DNA from: Balneolaceae bacterium
GTDB taxonomy: Bacteria > Bacteroidota > Rhodothermia > Balneolales > Balneolaceae
Assembly (NCBI GenBank): GCA_018401935.1
Contig: JAGYJQ010000003.1
Location: forward strand, 62,001-126,000
Reading direction: 5' to 3'
Length of the DNA stretch: 64,000 bases
Positions within the stretch are counted from its first letter, which is position 1, and each line of letters opens with the position of its first letter. The position numbers and the translations under genes are program-made. Shown here one piece after another: positions 1 to 8,359 of this stretch. The notes beneath the pieces are model-generated. The model was given only the letters and a program-made list of their open reading frames with translations, ran no database searches and was not told the origin of the DNA.

Positions 1-347
1 GCGCTTATCCTTACATAGATCCCAGCTCAGGGGCTTCGGTTCAAAACTGGGTTAGAGTATTGAACACCATCGTGGAAGAACTACCTAAGGATACCTTATA
101 TATATTTGGCCATGGACACCCTGAGTTCGGAATCACTGGAACTTGGGAAGACATTAACCGAAAAAAGGCCTTCCTTGAAGAACTACTGACGCTAGGAAAT
201 GAGGCTATACTGGCAGGGAAATCAAAAGAGGAATTCGCACAAATGGAGGTTATACCCGGATTTGAGGAATTTGCTGCCCCAGGATGGCGACTACCCTTGT
301 CCTATAACTTGAATATTGTGTATGACGAACTTCGTTCTGAATCCTAA
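1..347 (+). CDS. MBL-fold metallo-hydrolase, C-terminal fragment (5' end outside window)
   Basis: The reading frame is open from base 3 to the TAA at 345-347, so this is the last ~114 residues of a gene that starts upstream of the window. The fragment contains FGHGHPEFG, which resembles a late metal-binding His strand of metallo-beta-lactamase-fold hydrolases, and a preceding YPYIDPSSGASV stretch. An in-frame TTG at 60 is not a plausible start because the protein reads continuously through it. The substrate cannot be told. The MBL family call rests on the short GHGHPEFG context only. Confidence 0.6.
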   Translation, partial: AYPYIDPSSGASVQNWVRVLNTIVEELPKDTLYIFGHGHPEFGITGTWEDINRKKAFLEELLTLGNEAILAGKSKEEFAQMEVIPGFEEFAAPGWRLPLSYNLNIVYDELRSES

Positions 348-458
348 ACAAGTTTTAGCTAAAAGAGGGGTAGAATACCTGCAGCCAAGGCTTTTTTAGA
401 GGGCATCAAAAAGGCTTGTTTGCTTTTGGGATACTTCGGTGTTTTCAGCATGACTCTA

Positions 459-977
459 TTAGTAATCTCTTCTGTACTGAAGGTCAATTCCTTCTCTGGA
501 ATCTCCTGATTGGGTAAATACAACATCCCAGTACGGCTTTATTGAGGTCTGTAGTAAAAAGAACGTGTTGGGAGACCTACCAGCTAATTCATTAATAATA
601 AAAAACTGCGACCGTTCCGAAAGGATCCATCCCGTTTTTAATGCTGGACCTCTGCCGTCAAAACCAGTTTGGTCAAATTCAATAATATCCATCCCCAAGC
701 CCTGCATGGCCAATTCTTCAACTTCACTTTTTAACAACTCTTCCCATAAATAGGAATCCTGACTCACATAGCTAAAATAATCAGCTTGCCATATAGAGCT
801 TGTATCTGTCGGGAATATTCTTTGTGTATCCATTAAACCTCTTTGAATGGGCGAAGGACTTATATACAAACCATCTTCGGTAAAGCCTTGATACGCTCCG
901 TAATTAGCACATCCCAGACCAATGCTCAGGGACACCATCATTAAGATGAAAACTGATTGGATTCGTTTAATGCCCAT
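459..977 (-). CDS. hypothetical lipoprotein, 172 aa
   Basis: Residues 1-23 form a lipoprotein signal: basic MGIKR, a hydrophobic core, and a lipobox ending IGLGC with Cys23 as the lipidation site. The mature part is about 150 residues, rich in aromatic and acidic residues, with no motif I recognise. It is probably membrane-anchored, facing the periplasm or the outside. It lies downstream of the Omp85-like gene on the same strand, 99 bases from its stop. The spacer holds a 10-base perfect palindrome TTAGTACTAA (1008-1017), so this gene may have its own promoter. Function unknown. Confidence 0.7.
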   Translation of the reverse strand: MGIKRIQSVFILMMVSLSIGLGCANYGAYQGFTEDGLYISPSPIQRGLMDTQRIFPTDTSSIWQADYFSYVSQDSYLWEELLKSEVEELAMQGLGMDIIEFDQTGFDGRGPALKTGWILSERSQFFIINELAGRSPNTFFLLQTSIKPYWDVVFTQSGDSREGIDLQYRRDY

Positions 978-1076
978 ATGATATGTTGTACGGTATAGGT
1001 TGTAGTATTAGTACTAAATAAGAGATCACAAAAGTCGACATGTCAAACCTCCATAAATTATTCCTTAGAATCCTCA

Positions 1077-3260
1077 TTAAAACGCCTCACCAATAGACAG
1101 ATACAATGCCCACCTTGCCCATGGTTGTTTGCCTCGTACTCCAGGGATTATACCTAAATCTTCGGAACTAGGATTCAGCTTATAGGCTACATCCATCCTA
1201 ATAGGGCCAAATGGAGCGCGATATCTGATTCCAGCGCCTAACGCCCATTGTATACTTGTTATGGTAATGCTTTCTGTATTCGCCCAAACTTGCCCACCGT
1301 CCAAAAATACAACTCCATAACCACCCTTCCATTTATCAAACTGCTCACGCCATTCTAGGTTTAGCGTTAAAGAGGCCTTTCCCCCAGTGGGGACAAAACT
1401 ATACCTGCTTATTTCACCGTTTGATGAACTATCTACTCGTTCTACCCACTCTTTAGGGCCTAAGCTATGTCTTGCCCAGCCCCGAACAAGGGTACTGCCA
1501 CCGTTATAAAACCGTACATCGGATGGAAGGCTATCACGATTTTGTTCAAAAATCCATCCCCCTCGAACTCGACTTGCAAAAACAGATTTATTCCCTATTG
1601 GACTGTATTTTCGTATATCTAGTAATAAACGTTGATAGCTAAAATCACCCTCTCCAAAAAGTCCTGATAATTCTATAGTGGGTTGAACTGAAAACGTATT
1701 ATACCCGATAACGCCCTTCGAATGATACCTAGAACTAAAATTAAAGACCGATAGATTATAGGTAAGTAGACTATCCGGAATGCTCTGACCCGCCTCTACA
1801 TTCGACTCATCGTTACGTGCAAAACGGTAGGAAAATGTTCCTGTTAAACGATTGTTCGCTACATAACTGAAAGAATTCTCAATACCTGAAGAAGTAATAT
1901 TATAGGCACGTTCGTCACGGAACTGCATAAATGGGTGAATACGAACACTACTTCGTGTATTAAAAACATAAGGAAAAAGGTACTCCGCTTCTAGGTATCG
2001 TTCAAAATGGGCAAGTTGTAATCCTGTTGAAAATTGTTGACCGCCCCCCCCTAAATTTCGATGAACCCATGACCATTGTGTACGTAATAATTGATAGCTA
2101 TCTAATACATTAAAAGGCCGCTCTACTCGGTCAAAATAACCTAGACCCCCTCTCCACTGAATCGAGCGTATGTCTTCTTCCTTCACTTGTACCTGTAAGG
2201 TCAAGGCTTCATCAACTTGATCGGAAACCTGTATAATAGCCCGTTCAAATAAGGGATGAGCATATAACTGAGTAAGAGAATTTCTCTGTTCGGATTCGCT
2301 ATAGTATTGACCAGGTTTAAGGGTTAGTTCTCTCTGAACGACTTCATTTGGTACCGTTAGTGCTCCTTCTACTCGAATTTCTTGTATGATTGGTCTTTGC
2401 CCAAGAATAATATCAAAGCCTATTTCTTTTGCCTTGGTTTCAGTAAAATCCCTTCTGGTTGATTGTTCTCCCAAATCGCTCCATGGAACCACCTGTGCAT
2501 ACACATATCCTTTTTCTCGAAGGGCTGTATATAATCGATTTTGCTCGCGCAACACATCTATTTCGGTGTAGGTTTTATTCATTAATCGTGTTGCCTGGCT
2601 TAATTGATCTATAAGGGTAGGTCCTAATCCTTGCTTGCGTAATTCAACCTGAGCTTCGGGGCTCAAATCAAGCCCTTGGCTACGAACCCAAGTTAGACCT
2701 TCGGTATCTTCTAATTCAGAAGCTGCGGTAACTAGACGTATTTCAACCGACGAAATGATGGTAGGTTCACCCAAGCTAAGATGAAACCAAACATCCCAAA
2801 ATACCTTATTTGCTACCGGTACTACATGAACATGCACTTGCGCATCCTGATATCCCTGGGCATTCAAAAAGCGCCGGAGCTGTTCTAATTGTTGCTTAAA
2901 AACCGTTTCATCCCACATTGGAAGGCCTGCCTTACGTAGATTAGGTAGTACTTGAGAAAAGTTGTACAACGACCAAGCTTGCGCCACCGCCCACTGCTGT
3001 TTCCACCAAACTGGTGTTTCGGCATTTATCTGGTTTCGTAGTATAGGTTCAGTAAAACGCTCCTGACCTCCAAAACGAATGGCTCTCACCGGTATCTTTT
3101 CGGGCAGGTCATTGGGCCAGCTAAGCGTGTTTTCTTCCACCACAAAACCGCCCATAGCAGGCTCCTCTTGTCCGAATGTATCTTCTGACAAGCAGAGTCC
3201 GACCACAACCAATAAAATAAATGGACCCCTCAAATACGAGCTCATACCTATGAAATTCAA
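1077..3260 (-). CDS. Omp85/BamA-TamA family outer membrane protein
   Basis: 727 aa with an N-terminal signal peptide ending around SEDTFGQ. POTRA-like segments follow, for example the region around IQEIRVEGALTVPNEVVQRELTLKPG, which has the typical POTRA shape. The C-terminal half is a 16-strand-type barrel with VRGW (in STLVRGWARHSLGP) and GPIRMDVAYKLNP, both characteristic of the Surface Antigen D15 family; the protein ends in Phe as barrel proteins do. Length and the divergent N-terminus suggest a second Omp85 member (TamA-like or a specialised assembly factor) and not necessarily the essential BamA. An 8-base C tract at 2044-2051 encodes part of LGGGGQQ. Confidence 0.85.
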   Translation of the reverse strand: MNFIGMSSYLRGPFILLVVVGLCLSEDTFGQEEPAMGGFVVEENTLSWPNDLPEKIPVRAIRFGGQERFTEPILRNQINAETPVWWKQQWAVAQAWSLYNFSQVLPNLRKAGLPMWDETVFKQQLEQLRRFLNAQGYQDAQVHVHVVPVANKVFWDVWFHLSLGEPTIISSVEIRLVTAASELEDTEGLTWVRSQGLDLSPEAQVELRKQGLGPTLIDQLSQATRLMNKTYTEIDVLREQNRLYTALREKGYVYAQVVPWSDLGEQSTRRDFTETKAKEIGFDIILGQRPIIQEIRVEGALTVPNEVVQRELTLKPGQYYSESEQRNSLTQLYAHPLFERAIIQVSDQVDEALTLQVQVKEEDIRSIQWRGGLGYFDRVERPFNVLDSYQLLRTQWSWVHRNLGGGGQQFSTGLQLAHFERYLEAEYLFPYVFNTRSSVRIHPFMQFRDERAYNITSSGIENSFSYVANNRLTGTFSYRFARNDESNVEAGQSIPDSLLTYNLSVFNFSSRYHSKGVIGYNTFSVQPTIELSGLFGEGDFSYQRLLLDIRKYSPIGNKSVFASRVRGGWIFEQNRDSLPSDVRFYNGGSTLVRGWARHSLGPKEWVERVDSSSNGEISRYSFVPTGGKASLTLNLEWREQFDKWKGGYGVVFLDGGQVWANTESITITSIQWALGAGIRYRAPFGPIRMDVAYKLNPSSEDLGIIPGVRGKQPWARWALYLSIGEAF

Positions 3261-3313
3261 TACCGTTTCAATATCTACACAATCTATTTATAATATGGTA
3301 TCTTAGGTAGAAG

Positions 3314-3321
3314 CAAAAATA
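3314..3321 (-). promoter_or_regulatory. candidate -7 box of the Omp85-like gene
   Basis: The minus strand reads TATTTTTG, matching the Bacteroidota -7 consensus TAnnTTTG, about 54 bases before the ATG at 3260. No clear TTTG -33 element is seen at the expected distance, so the call is weak. The opposite-strand M14 gene starts at 3349, so the 88-base spacer must carry both promoters. Confidence 0.3.
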
Positions 3322-3348
3322 GTTTTAGCCTTTATCTACCATATAATT

Positions 3349-4665
3349 ATGAAACGTTACTCTCGTTTATTTTCTAGCATCATGTCTCATAATCCCCAAG
3401 CCTATTTACTGATTATACTCTTTGGTGGACTTTTTCTTTACAGCTGCTCTACCACCGAGCCCTTCAGTGGGTATTCCTACGATCCACCAGACGTTACCGA
3501 TACCCAAGACAAAGAAATTCTTTACCAAAATAAACGGGTGATTGGATTTGGTCAACCTCGCATATGGATCAGCAATGAATTTGCGGGCGCCCGAGTGTCG
3601 GATGCTTGGTTAGCCCCAGGCCTTGTTCAGGATACCGTTGTTATTCGGATTAAACCAGAAAATGCTCCTATTAACAACTCACCATGGTATGCGTTTCAAA
3701 TTTGGAGTGACCAAGCTCAAGAAGTACTTATTCGCTTATCATACGAAGGCGCTCAACACCGATACATCCCTAAAATCGCTAGCATCACGGAACCAACTAA
3801 CTGGAATCTTTTGCAGGATAGTACCTTCCATTCATCGGACGGGTCGGTTCATTTTAACCTACAAATAGGCGCCGATAAACAGTGGATTGCAGCACATCCT
3901 ATTCACCCAAATAGCGTTGAAGCATTAGAAGAATATCCAAAATCTCATGGTTTTGCTTCAGAGATTTTAGTGGATACGATTGGTTATTCACACAATAATA
4001 GAGCTATCCTTCAATGGCAAAGCCAAGGTCATGCGGAAATCGATAAAGAGGGCTTGTTACTCCTTTTTTCGAGGCAACATCCCCCCGAGGTGTCTGGATA
4101 TCGCAGTTTTCTATATTTCTTTAACAGGTTGATGGGTACCGACGAGCTTGCACAGGCGTTTAGGTCCAACTTTCACATCATTGCCTATCCAATGATGAAT
4201 CCAGATGGGGTCGAGCAAGGGCATTGGAGGCATAATTCTAAGGGAATAGACTTGAACAGAGATTGGGAATTTTTTCGCCAACCTGAAACCAGATCCGTCC
4301 GAGATGCATTATCTCCATTAGCAGATGGTCGGTATAATGTGGTGTACGGCATAGATTTTCATTCAACCAACGAAAACGTCTTTTACCCTATCAACGAAGA
4401 AGTAATCACCGGCATAGACAACTTCACTCAGCGCTGGTTCCCCTTTGTTGCCGAAGCAAACCCTGAGCTAAACTTCCGAAGCGAAGAATTTGCACCCAAT
4501 TCACCCATTGCAAAAAATTGGGTCTACAAAACCTTCGGCACCGATGCCCTGACCTTCGAAGTCGAGGATGAACTAAGTGAAGAAGCAATGCAAAGCTTGG
4601 GTCATTCGGCGGCAGAATCACTCATGAAGTTATTGCTAGAAGAATTAGTAGCCGCTGAGCAATAG
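3349..4665 (+). CDS. M14-family zinc carboxypeptidase, lipoprotein
   Basis: 438 aa. Residues 1-33 are a lipoprotein signal ending FLYSC (Cys33). M14 features in order: HPPE (zinc-binding His and Glu, in SRQHPPEVSGYRS), NPDGVEQGHWRHN followed by GIDLNRDW (the NR substrate-binding motif), DFHST (third zinc ligand His), and TFEVEDE near the C-terminus (candidate catalytic Glu). It probably trims peptides or peptidoglycan fragments at the cell surface. It is transcribed divergently from the Omp85-like gene. The 3' spacer to the CDF gene carries a 39-base-period repeat. Confidence 0.85.
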   Translation: MKRYSRLFSSIMSHNPQAYLLIILFGGLFLYSCSTTEPFSGYSYDPPDVTDTQDKEILYQNKRVIGFGQPRIWISNEFAGARVSDAWLAPGLVQDTVVIRIKPENAPINNSPWYAFQIWSDQAQEVLIRLSYEGAQHRYIPKIASITEPTNWNLLQDSTFHSSDGSVHFNLQIGADKQWIAAHPIHPNSVEALEEYPKSHGFASEILVDTIGYSHNNRAILQWQSQGHAEIDKEGLLLLFSRQHPPEVSGYRSFLYFFNRLMGTDELAQAFRSNFHIIAYPMMNPDGVEQGHWRHNSKGIDLNRDWEFFRQPETRSVRDALSPLADGRYNVVYGIDFHSTNENVFYPINEEVITGIDNFTQRWFPFVAEANPELNFRSEEFAPNSPIAKNWVYKTFGTDALTFEVEDELSEEAMQSLGHSAAESLMKLLLEELVAAEQ

Positions 4666-4668
4666 CAG

Positions 4669-4732
4669 CATCAACAAGTATTCACAAACAGCATCGGCAA
4701 CAAGTTTCATCAACAAGTATACACAAACAGCA
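4669..4732 (+). repeat. two direct 25-base repeats, 39-base period
   Basis: A 25-base unit beginning CATCAACAAGTAT at 4669 recurs at 4708 with one mismatch (ATTCAC versus ATACAC). Shorter echoes (CATCGGCAACAAG, CATCAGCAAGCAC) surround them, so the spacer between the M14 stop and the CDF start is a decayed repeat tract without a gene. It looks like slippage-derived sequence. Confidence 0.8.
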
Positions 4733-4786
4733 GCATCAGCAAGCACAAGAAAGCCTAACCATAAAGCAGCGAACACTGGCACGCAG

Positions 4787-5794
4787 ATGAATCCAAGGAA
4801 TACAATATACCACCAGGGTCATGATCACGGGCATCATCCTAGCCACCACCAGGGTCATGATCACGGGCACCACCCTAGCCACCACCATCATGATCACGGG
4901 CATCATCATCATGCTGTTGATAAAGATCTTCCCACCTACAAACTTTGGGTTTCCATACTTCTTAATCTAGCCATTACCTTGGCTCAGTTCATAGGAGGTT
5001 TAGTCTCTAACAGCCTTGCTTTATTGTCGGATGCGGCACATAATCTCAACGATACACTATCTTTGGGAATAGCCCTTTATGCTAGGAAAATTGGGCAAAA
5101 AAAAGCGGATTCGGCCAATACCTTTGGATATAAACGCGCCGAAGTAATAGGCGCTTTCATTAACCTTATCACCTTAATCATTATCGCAGTGGTATTGATA
5201 ATAGAAGGGGTTGAACGGTTTATGAACCCCGTATCCATAGATGGATCCATCATGCTATGGGTTGCTGTTATTGGCTTAGCAGGTAATGTAGCCACTGCCA
5301 TTTTATTACATAGCCAGCGGAAAGAAAATTTGAATATGAAATCGGCCTATTTACACATTCTTTCGGATGCTTTTTCTTCCGTCGGTGTTATACTAGGTGG
5401 ATGGTTAATCGTCTATTATCAATGGTATTGGGTAGATAGCGTGTTAACCGTCGCGATCGGAATCTACATTCTCTTTCATTCCTATCATATGCTTCGCGAG
5501 AGTATTGATATTTTAATGGAGGCCACACCAGGACATATCTCACTGCCAGAACTCGAGAATAGTTTAAAAAAAATAGACCATGTAGAGGATATACATCATG
5601 TACATATTTGGAACTTGAATGAATCTCAAACTCTCTTAGAGTGTCATGTGCGAATCGATGAAACCAACATTCAATACATTGAGCGGATTAAAAAAGCCAT
5701 CAAAGATTTTTTAAGCTCTTCATATAACATTCATCATTCTACCTTAGAATTCGAATGGTTACCTTGTGCGGATGACCATTCGGATTGTCGATGA
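4787..5794 (+). CDS. CDF-family divalent metal exporter (CzcD/ZitB type)
   Basis: 335 aa. Residues 1-43 are extremely His-rich and built from a 12-residue repeat (HQGHDHGHHPSH). From about residue 51 the CDF core follows with six predicted membrane helices. SDAAHNLND (His85/Asp89) and HILSD supply two HxxxD metal-transport motifs, the second after about 110 residues. The C-terminal ~80 residues form the cytoplasmic ferredoxin-like domain (HVEDIHHVHIWNLNE). It exports Zn or similar cations against protons. The His-rich head likely buffers cytoplasmic metal. No Shine-Dalgarno is visible before the ATG. It heads a run of metal-handling genes. Confidence 0.93.
   Translation: MNPRNTIYHQGHDHGHHPSHHQGHDHGHHPSHHHHDHGHHHHAVDKDLPTYKLWVSILLNLAITLAQFIGGLVSNSLALLSDAAHNLNDTLSLGIALYARKIGQKKADSANTFGYKRAEVIGAFINLITLIIIAVVLIIEGVERFMNPVSIDGSIMLWVAVIGLAGNVATAILLHSQRKENLNMKSAYLHILSDAFSSVGVILGGWLIVYYQWYWVDSVLTVAIGIYILFHSYHMLRESIDILMEATPGHISLPELENSLKKIDHVEDIHHVHIWNLNESQTLLECHVRIDETNIQYIERIKKAIKDFLSSSYNIHHSTLEFEWLPCADDHSDCR
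4811..4918 (+). repeat. 36-base tandem repeat encoding the His-rich head of the CDF exporter
   Basis: Units start at 4811, 4847 and 4883. The first two are nearly identical and differ only at a few wobble-type positions; the third keeps TGATCACGGGCA and degenerates to CATCAT repeats. Each unit encodes 12 residues, so copy-number change keeps the frame. The repeat creates the metal-binding tail. Confidence 0.88.
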
Positions 5795-5846
5795 GGTATA
5801 TTCTTCATAAAAATACTCTTTCACTGTACTCCTTAGCCCGCCTATC

Positions 5847-6464
5847 ATGAATACCAAACCTACCATAGTTAAGCCTTCCTCCTTTGTGCTTTTATTTATT
5901 TTTTTATCCTTTGTGCTTTTACAGAGCGCTTGCATGAAGGACTACAAAGTCATTGACGATATGAACGACGCCTCGTTTGAATTGATAAATCAAGACAGTG
6001 TGAGGGTTATATTCCCAGAAGATTTTCGCGGACAATATGTGGTTATGGGATTTGTATACACTAATTGCCCTGATATTTGTCCTTTGATCACCCAGAATCT
6101 GATCAAAATTCAAAAGGATTTAGGCTATCCTGACAATGTGCAGTTTTTAGGGGTAAGTTTTGATCCACTCCGAGATACTCCTGAAGTCCTACATCGCTAT
6201 AAGGAAGTGTTCAAGGTCGACGAAAATGTCAACTTCCTCACAGGTGAACCAACAATGGTTCAAAGTTTTATGGATAGTGTACGAGTACGAACCCAAGAAT
6301 CTATGCGTACAACCACCGAAAGTGGAATGGAAATCTATTTTCTAAATCATTCTGATAAAATTATGGTCATGAACCCAAAGGGTGAGATCATTATCGAATA
6401 TGGTGGCAGTATGCCATCTATTCCATCCCTCATTGTTCAAGATCTACAATCGCTCATCCAATAA
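5847..6464 (+). CDS. SCO1/SenC/PrrC family copper chaperone lipoprotein
   Basis: 205 aa. A signal peptide is followed by lipobox LLQSAC (Cys29). The thioredoxin fold carries the copper-binding YTNCPDICP (Cys74, Cys78) and the distal ligand His168 in FLNHSDK; GVSFDPLRDTP is also typical. SCO proteins deliver copper to the CuA site of cytochrome oxidase or act as thiol reductases. It sits 52 bases after the CDF gene and 10 bases before the PCuAC gene, so co-transcription with the latter is likely. Confidence 0.93.
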   Translation: MNTKPTIVKPSSFVLLFIFLSFVLLQSACMKDYKVIDDMNDASFELINQDSVRVIFPEDFRGQYVVMGFVYTNCPDICPLITQNLIKIQKDLGYPDNVQFLGVSFDPLRDTPEVLHRYKEVFKVDENVNFLTGEPTMVQSFMDSVRVRTQESMRTTTESGMEIYFLNHSDKIMVMNPKGEIIIEYGGSMPSIPSLIVQDLQSLIQ

Positions 6465-6474
6465 TTACCATTTT

Positions 6475-7026
6475 ATGAATAACCAAAGTCTCTTATTTAG
6501 CTCAGCCTCTGCTCGTACGAAGAAAACACACATCTTACTTATGGTACTTATATCCATTAGTCTGGGGCTAACACTTGGATGTAATACTAAGGCTGATCGA
6601 CCCGATTCTGCTCTTGAGGAGCAAGGTAACCTAGCCGATTCATCCATCACTACATCGGAATGGAGCATTTCGTTGAACAACGCATGGGCCCGACCTACGA
6701 AAGCCGGAATGATGAGTGCTGCTTATTTTACCATGCGTAATAATGGATCGGTTCCCGATAGCCTTGTCCGTGTTTCTTCAAATGCTTCTAAGGATGTGCA
6801 AATACATCTGAGTTATATGAACGACGGAATCATGGTGATGGAAGAGCAGCCATTTGTTGCTATTCAACCTTCTGAGCAAATCCCTTTCCAACCAGGTGGG
6901 TATCATATAATGATTATTCAACCGTCCATGGATATGAACGAAGGGGACATGATTAGCTTGTCTCTATTTTTTAATTCCGGCATGATCATCGAACAAACAA
7001 TTCAGGTTGGAAATCCAGCAATGTGA
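6475..7026 (+). CDS. PCuAC-family periplasmic copper chaperone, lipoprotein
   Basis: The ORF is open further upstream, but the ATG at 6475 lies just after the SCO1 stop and gives a proper signal: TKKTH, a hydrophobic core and lipobox LTLGC (Cys36). That makes 183 aa. The mature domain has AWARPTKAGMMSAAYFTMRN and the Met/His ligand set of PCuAC/DUF461: IHLSYM, GIMVM and GYHIM. PCuAC and SCO1 act together in loading copper into cytochrome oxidase; the gene order supports that here. Confidence 0.9.
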   Translation: MNNQSLLFSSASARTKKTHILLMVLISISLGLTLGCNTKADRPDSALEEQGNLADSSITTSEWSISLNNAWARPTKAGMMSAAYFTMRNNGSVPDSLVRVSSNASKDVQIHLSYMNDGIMVMEEQPFVAIQPSEQIPFQPGGYHIMIIQPSMDMNEGDMISLSLFFNSGMIIEQTIQVGNPAM

Positions 7027-7044
7027 GCCAAGTGTGAGCCATAA

Positions 7045-7078
7045 AAAAACCCCCAGACCTGTCAGGATCGGGGGTTTA
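7045..7078. terminator. bidirectional intrinsic terminator
   Basis: AAACCCCC (7047-7054) pairs with GGGGGTTT (7070-7077) around a 15-base loop, preceded by an A run. It sits after the PCuAC stop and before the end of the convergent DUF411 gene, so it can serve both strands. Confidence 0.75.
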
Positions 7079-7158
7079 AGTCGGTTTGAGTTATTCGGAG
7101 TATGAATCTACAATATGCTAATACAACATCGTACAACTCGAAAATGGTTCCCAAATAT

Positions 7159-7683
7159 TTACCTATACGAGCTAAACACGGAAGTGCTTCCGTCCGAGTT
7201 AATTAAGAGTACATCGTAGGGATCTGGGTTAGGGCCCTCCATCCCAGGTGACCCCTCTGGCATACCTGGAACTGAGAGTCCTATAGCGTCTGGACGTTCC
7301 TTCAATAACCGTTGAACATCGGCTGGGGGAACATGTCCTTCCACGATATATCCATCGATCATAGCAGTATGGCAAGAGGCTAGTTCGTTAGAAATACCCT
7401 GTTCAGATTTAATAGCCCCTAATTCCCGGGTGATCTTTTCAGTAACAAAAAAACCTTCTTTATTCATATGCTCTGCCCAACGCGTACAACACATACAACC
7501 CTCGTTTTTGTACATGGTAACTAAAATAGCGCCTTCGGGGGCTTTCATCATGGAACTAGAAGATTCCATGCTTGTCTCAGCCGTAGCTTGGGGCTGTTCG
7601 GCATCTGTAGAAGGCCAAAATAGGATAGCCACTACTAAAACTGTAATAAAAGACCCTAAAAATAAGATTTGTTGATTATTCAT
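7159..7683 (-). CDS. DUF411 metal-binding protein
   Basis: 174 aa. An N-terminal membrane anchor or signal (ILFLGSFITVLVVAILFW) precedes a DUF411 domain: VTMYKNEGCMCCTRWAEHM (Cys-rich, CxCC), SCHTAMIDGYIVEGHVPPADV and IGLSVPGMPEGSPGM. DUF411 proteins are found beside copper-resistance and cytochrome-oxidase genes and are thought to bind copper through the Cys and Met residues; the biochemical role is not settled. It converges on SCO1/PCuAC. Repeated GTACTAA sites lie in its upstream region. Confidence 0.88.
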   Translation of the reverse strand: MNNQQILFLGSFITVLVVAILFWPSTDAEQPQATAETSMESSSSMMKAPEGAILVTMYKNEGCMCCTRWAEHMNKEGFFVTEKITRELGAIKSEQGISNELASCHTAMIDGYIVEGHVPPADVQRLLKERPDAIGLSVPGMPEGSPGMEGPNPDPYDVLLINSDGSTSVFSSYR

Positions 7684-7801
7684 TGATATACATTATATGA
7701 TGGATAGTTAGATTTCTTTACAACACTAAATTATTGCACTCAATTCATAATTTCTTCATTATTTTTGTAAATCTTACAAGGACTAATTATAAATAGTACA
7801 C

Positions 7802-7858
7802 GTACTAACCAAATAATACGAGTACTAATGGTAATACTTATCTGTACTAACCAAATAA
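7802..7858 (+). promoter_or_regulatory. three spaced GTACTAA repeats in a divergent promoter region
   Basis: GTACTAACCAAATAA occurs exactly at 7802-7816 and 7844-7858. A shorter copy (GTACTAATGG) begins at 7822. Start-to-start distances are 20 and 22 bases, roughly two helical turns, so the copies face the same side of the DNA. The block lies between DUF411 (minus) and DUF423 (plus) and reaches to 9 bases before the DUF423 ATG. This looks like an operator array for an unidentified regulator; that role is inferred. Confidence 0.5.
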
Positions 7859-7867
7859 ACAACTGTT

Positions 7868-8254
7868 ATGACCTGTCCAATATCTCGCTTTAGTGCTATG
7901 TCCCTGGTGTTTTTAGCCTTTGCTGTTGCATTGGGAGCCATGGGTTCTCATTTCTTAGAAAGCACACTTACTAGCGGTTTACTCGATACATGGGAAACCG
8001 CTGTACAATATCAATTTTGGAATGCGCTAGGATTAATGGGTTTAAGTCTATTAGAGCGTAGTTATCGTGTTTCCCTTGGACTAGCAATGAAATTCATAAT
8101 AGGCGGAATTGTACTCTTCTCGGGCAGTCTCTATGTGTTAAGTTTGGCGCCAAATCCTTGGATCGTTTATCTCACTCCACTTGGCGGACTTTCCCTATTA
8201 ATAGGATACACGGGAGCGGCTATACGGCTAGTGCGTATGCCCAATGAAAGCTAA
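7868..8254 (+). CDS. DUF423 family membrane protein
   Basis: 128 aa with four predicted membrane helices. The signature GAMGSHFL...WETAVQYQFWNALGLMGL matches the DUF423/YgdD family. Function is unknown in the family. It is divergent from DUF411 and shares the repeat-containing spacer, so it may be co-regulated. Confidence 0.88.
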   Translation: MTCPISRFSAMSLVFLAFAVALGAMGSHFLESTLTSGLLDTWETAVQYQFWNALGLMGLSLLERSYRVSLGLAMKFIIGGIVLFSGSLYVLSLAPNPWIVYLTPLGGLSLLIGYTGAAIRLVRMPNES

Positions 8255-8359
8255 GTGTACATAGATCTACTTTTCATCTTCATATTATCTTCATAATTCA
8301 TCCTTTTATTTGCTAGCAATTAAAATTAGCTAAGCTACAAAACGACTATTTATTAAGGG

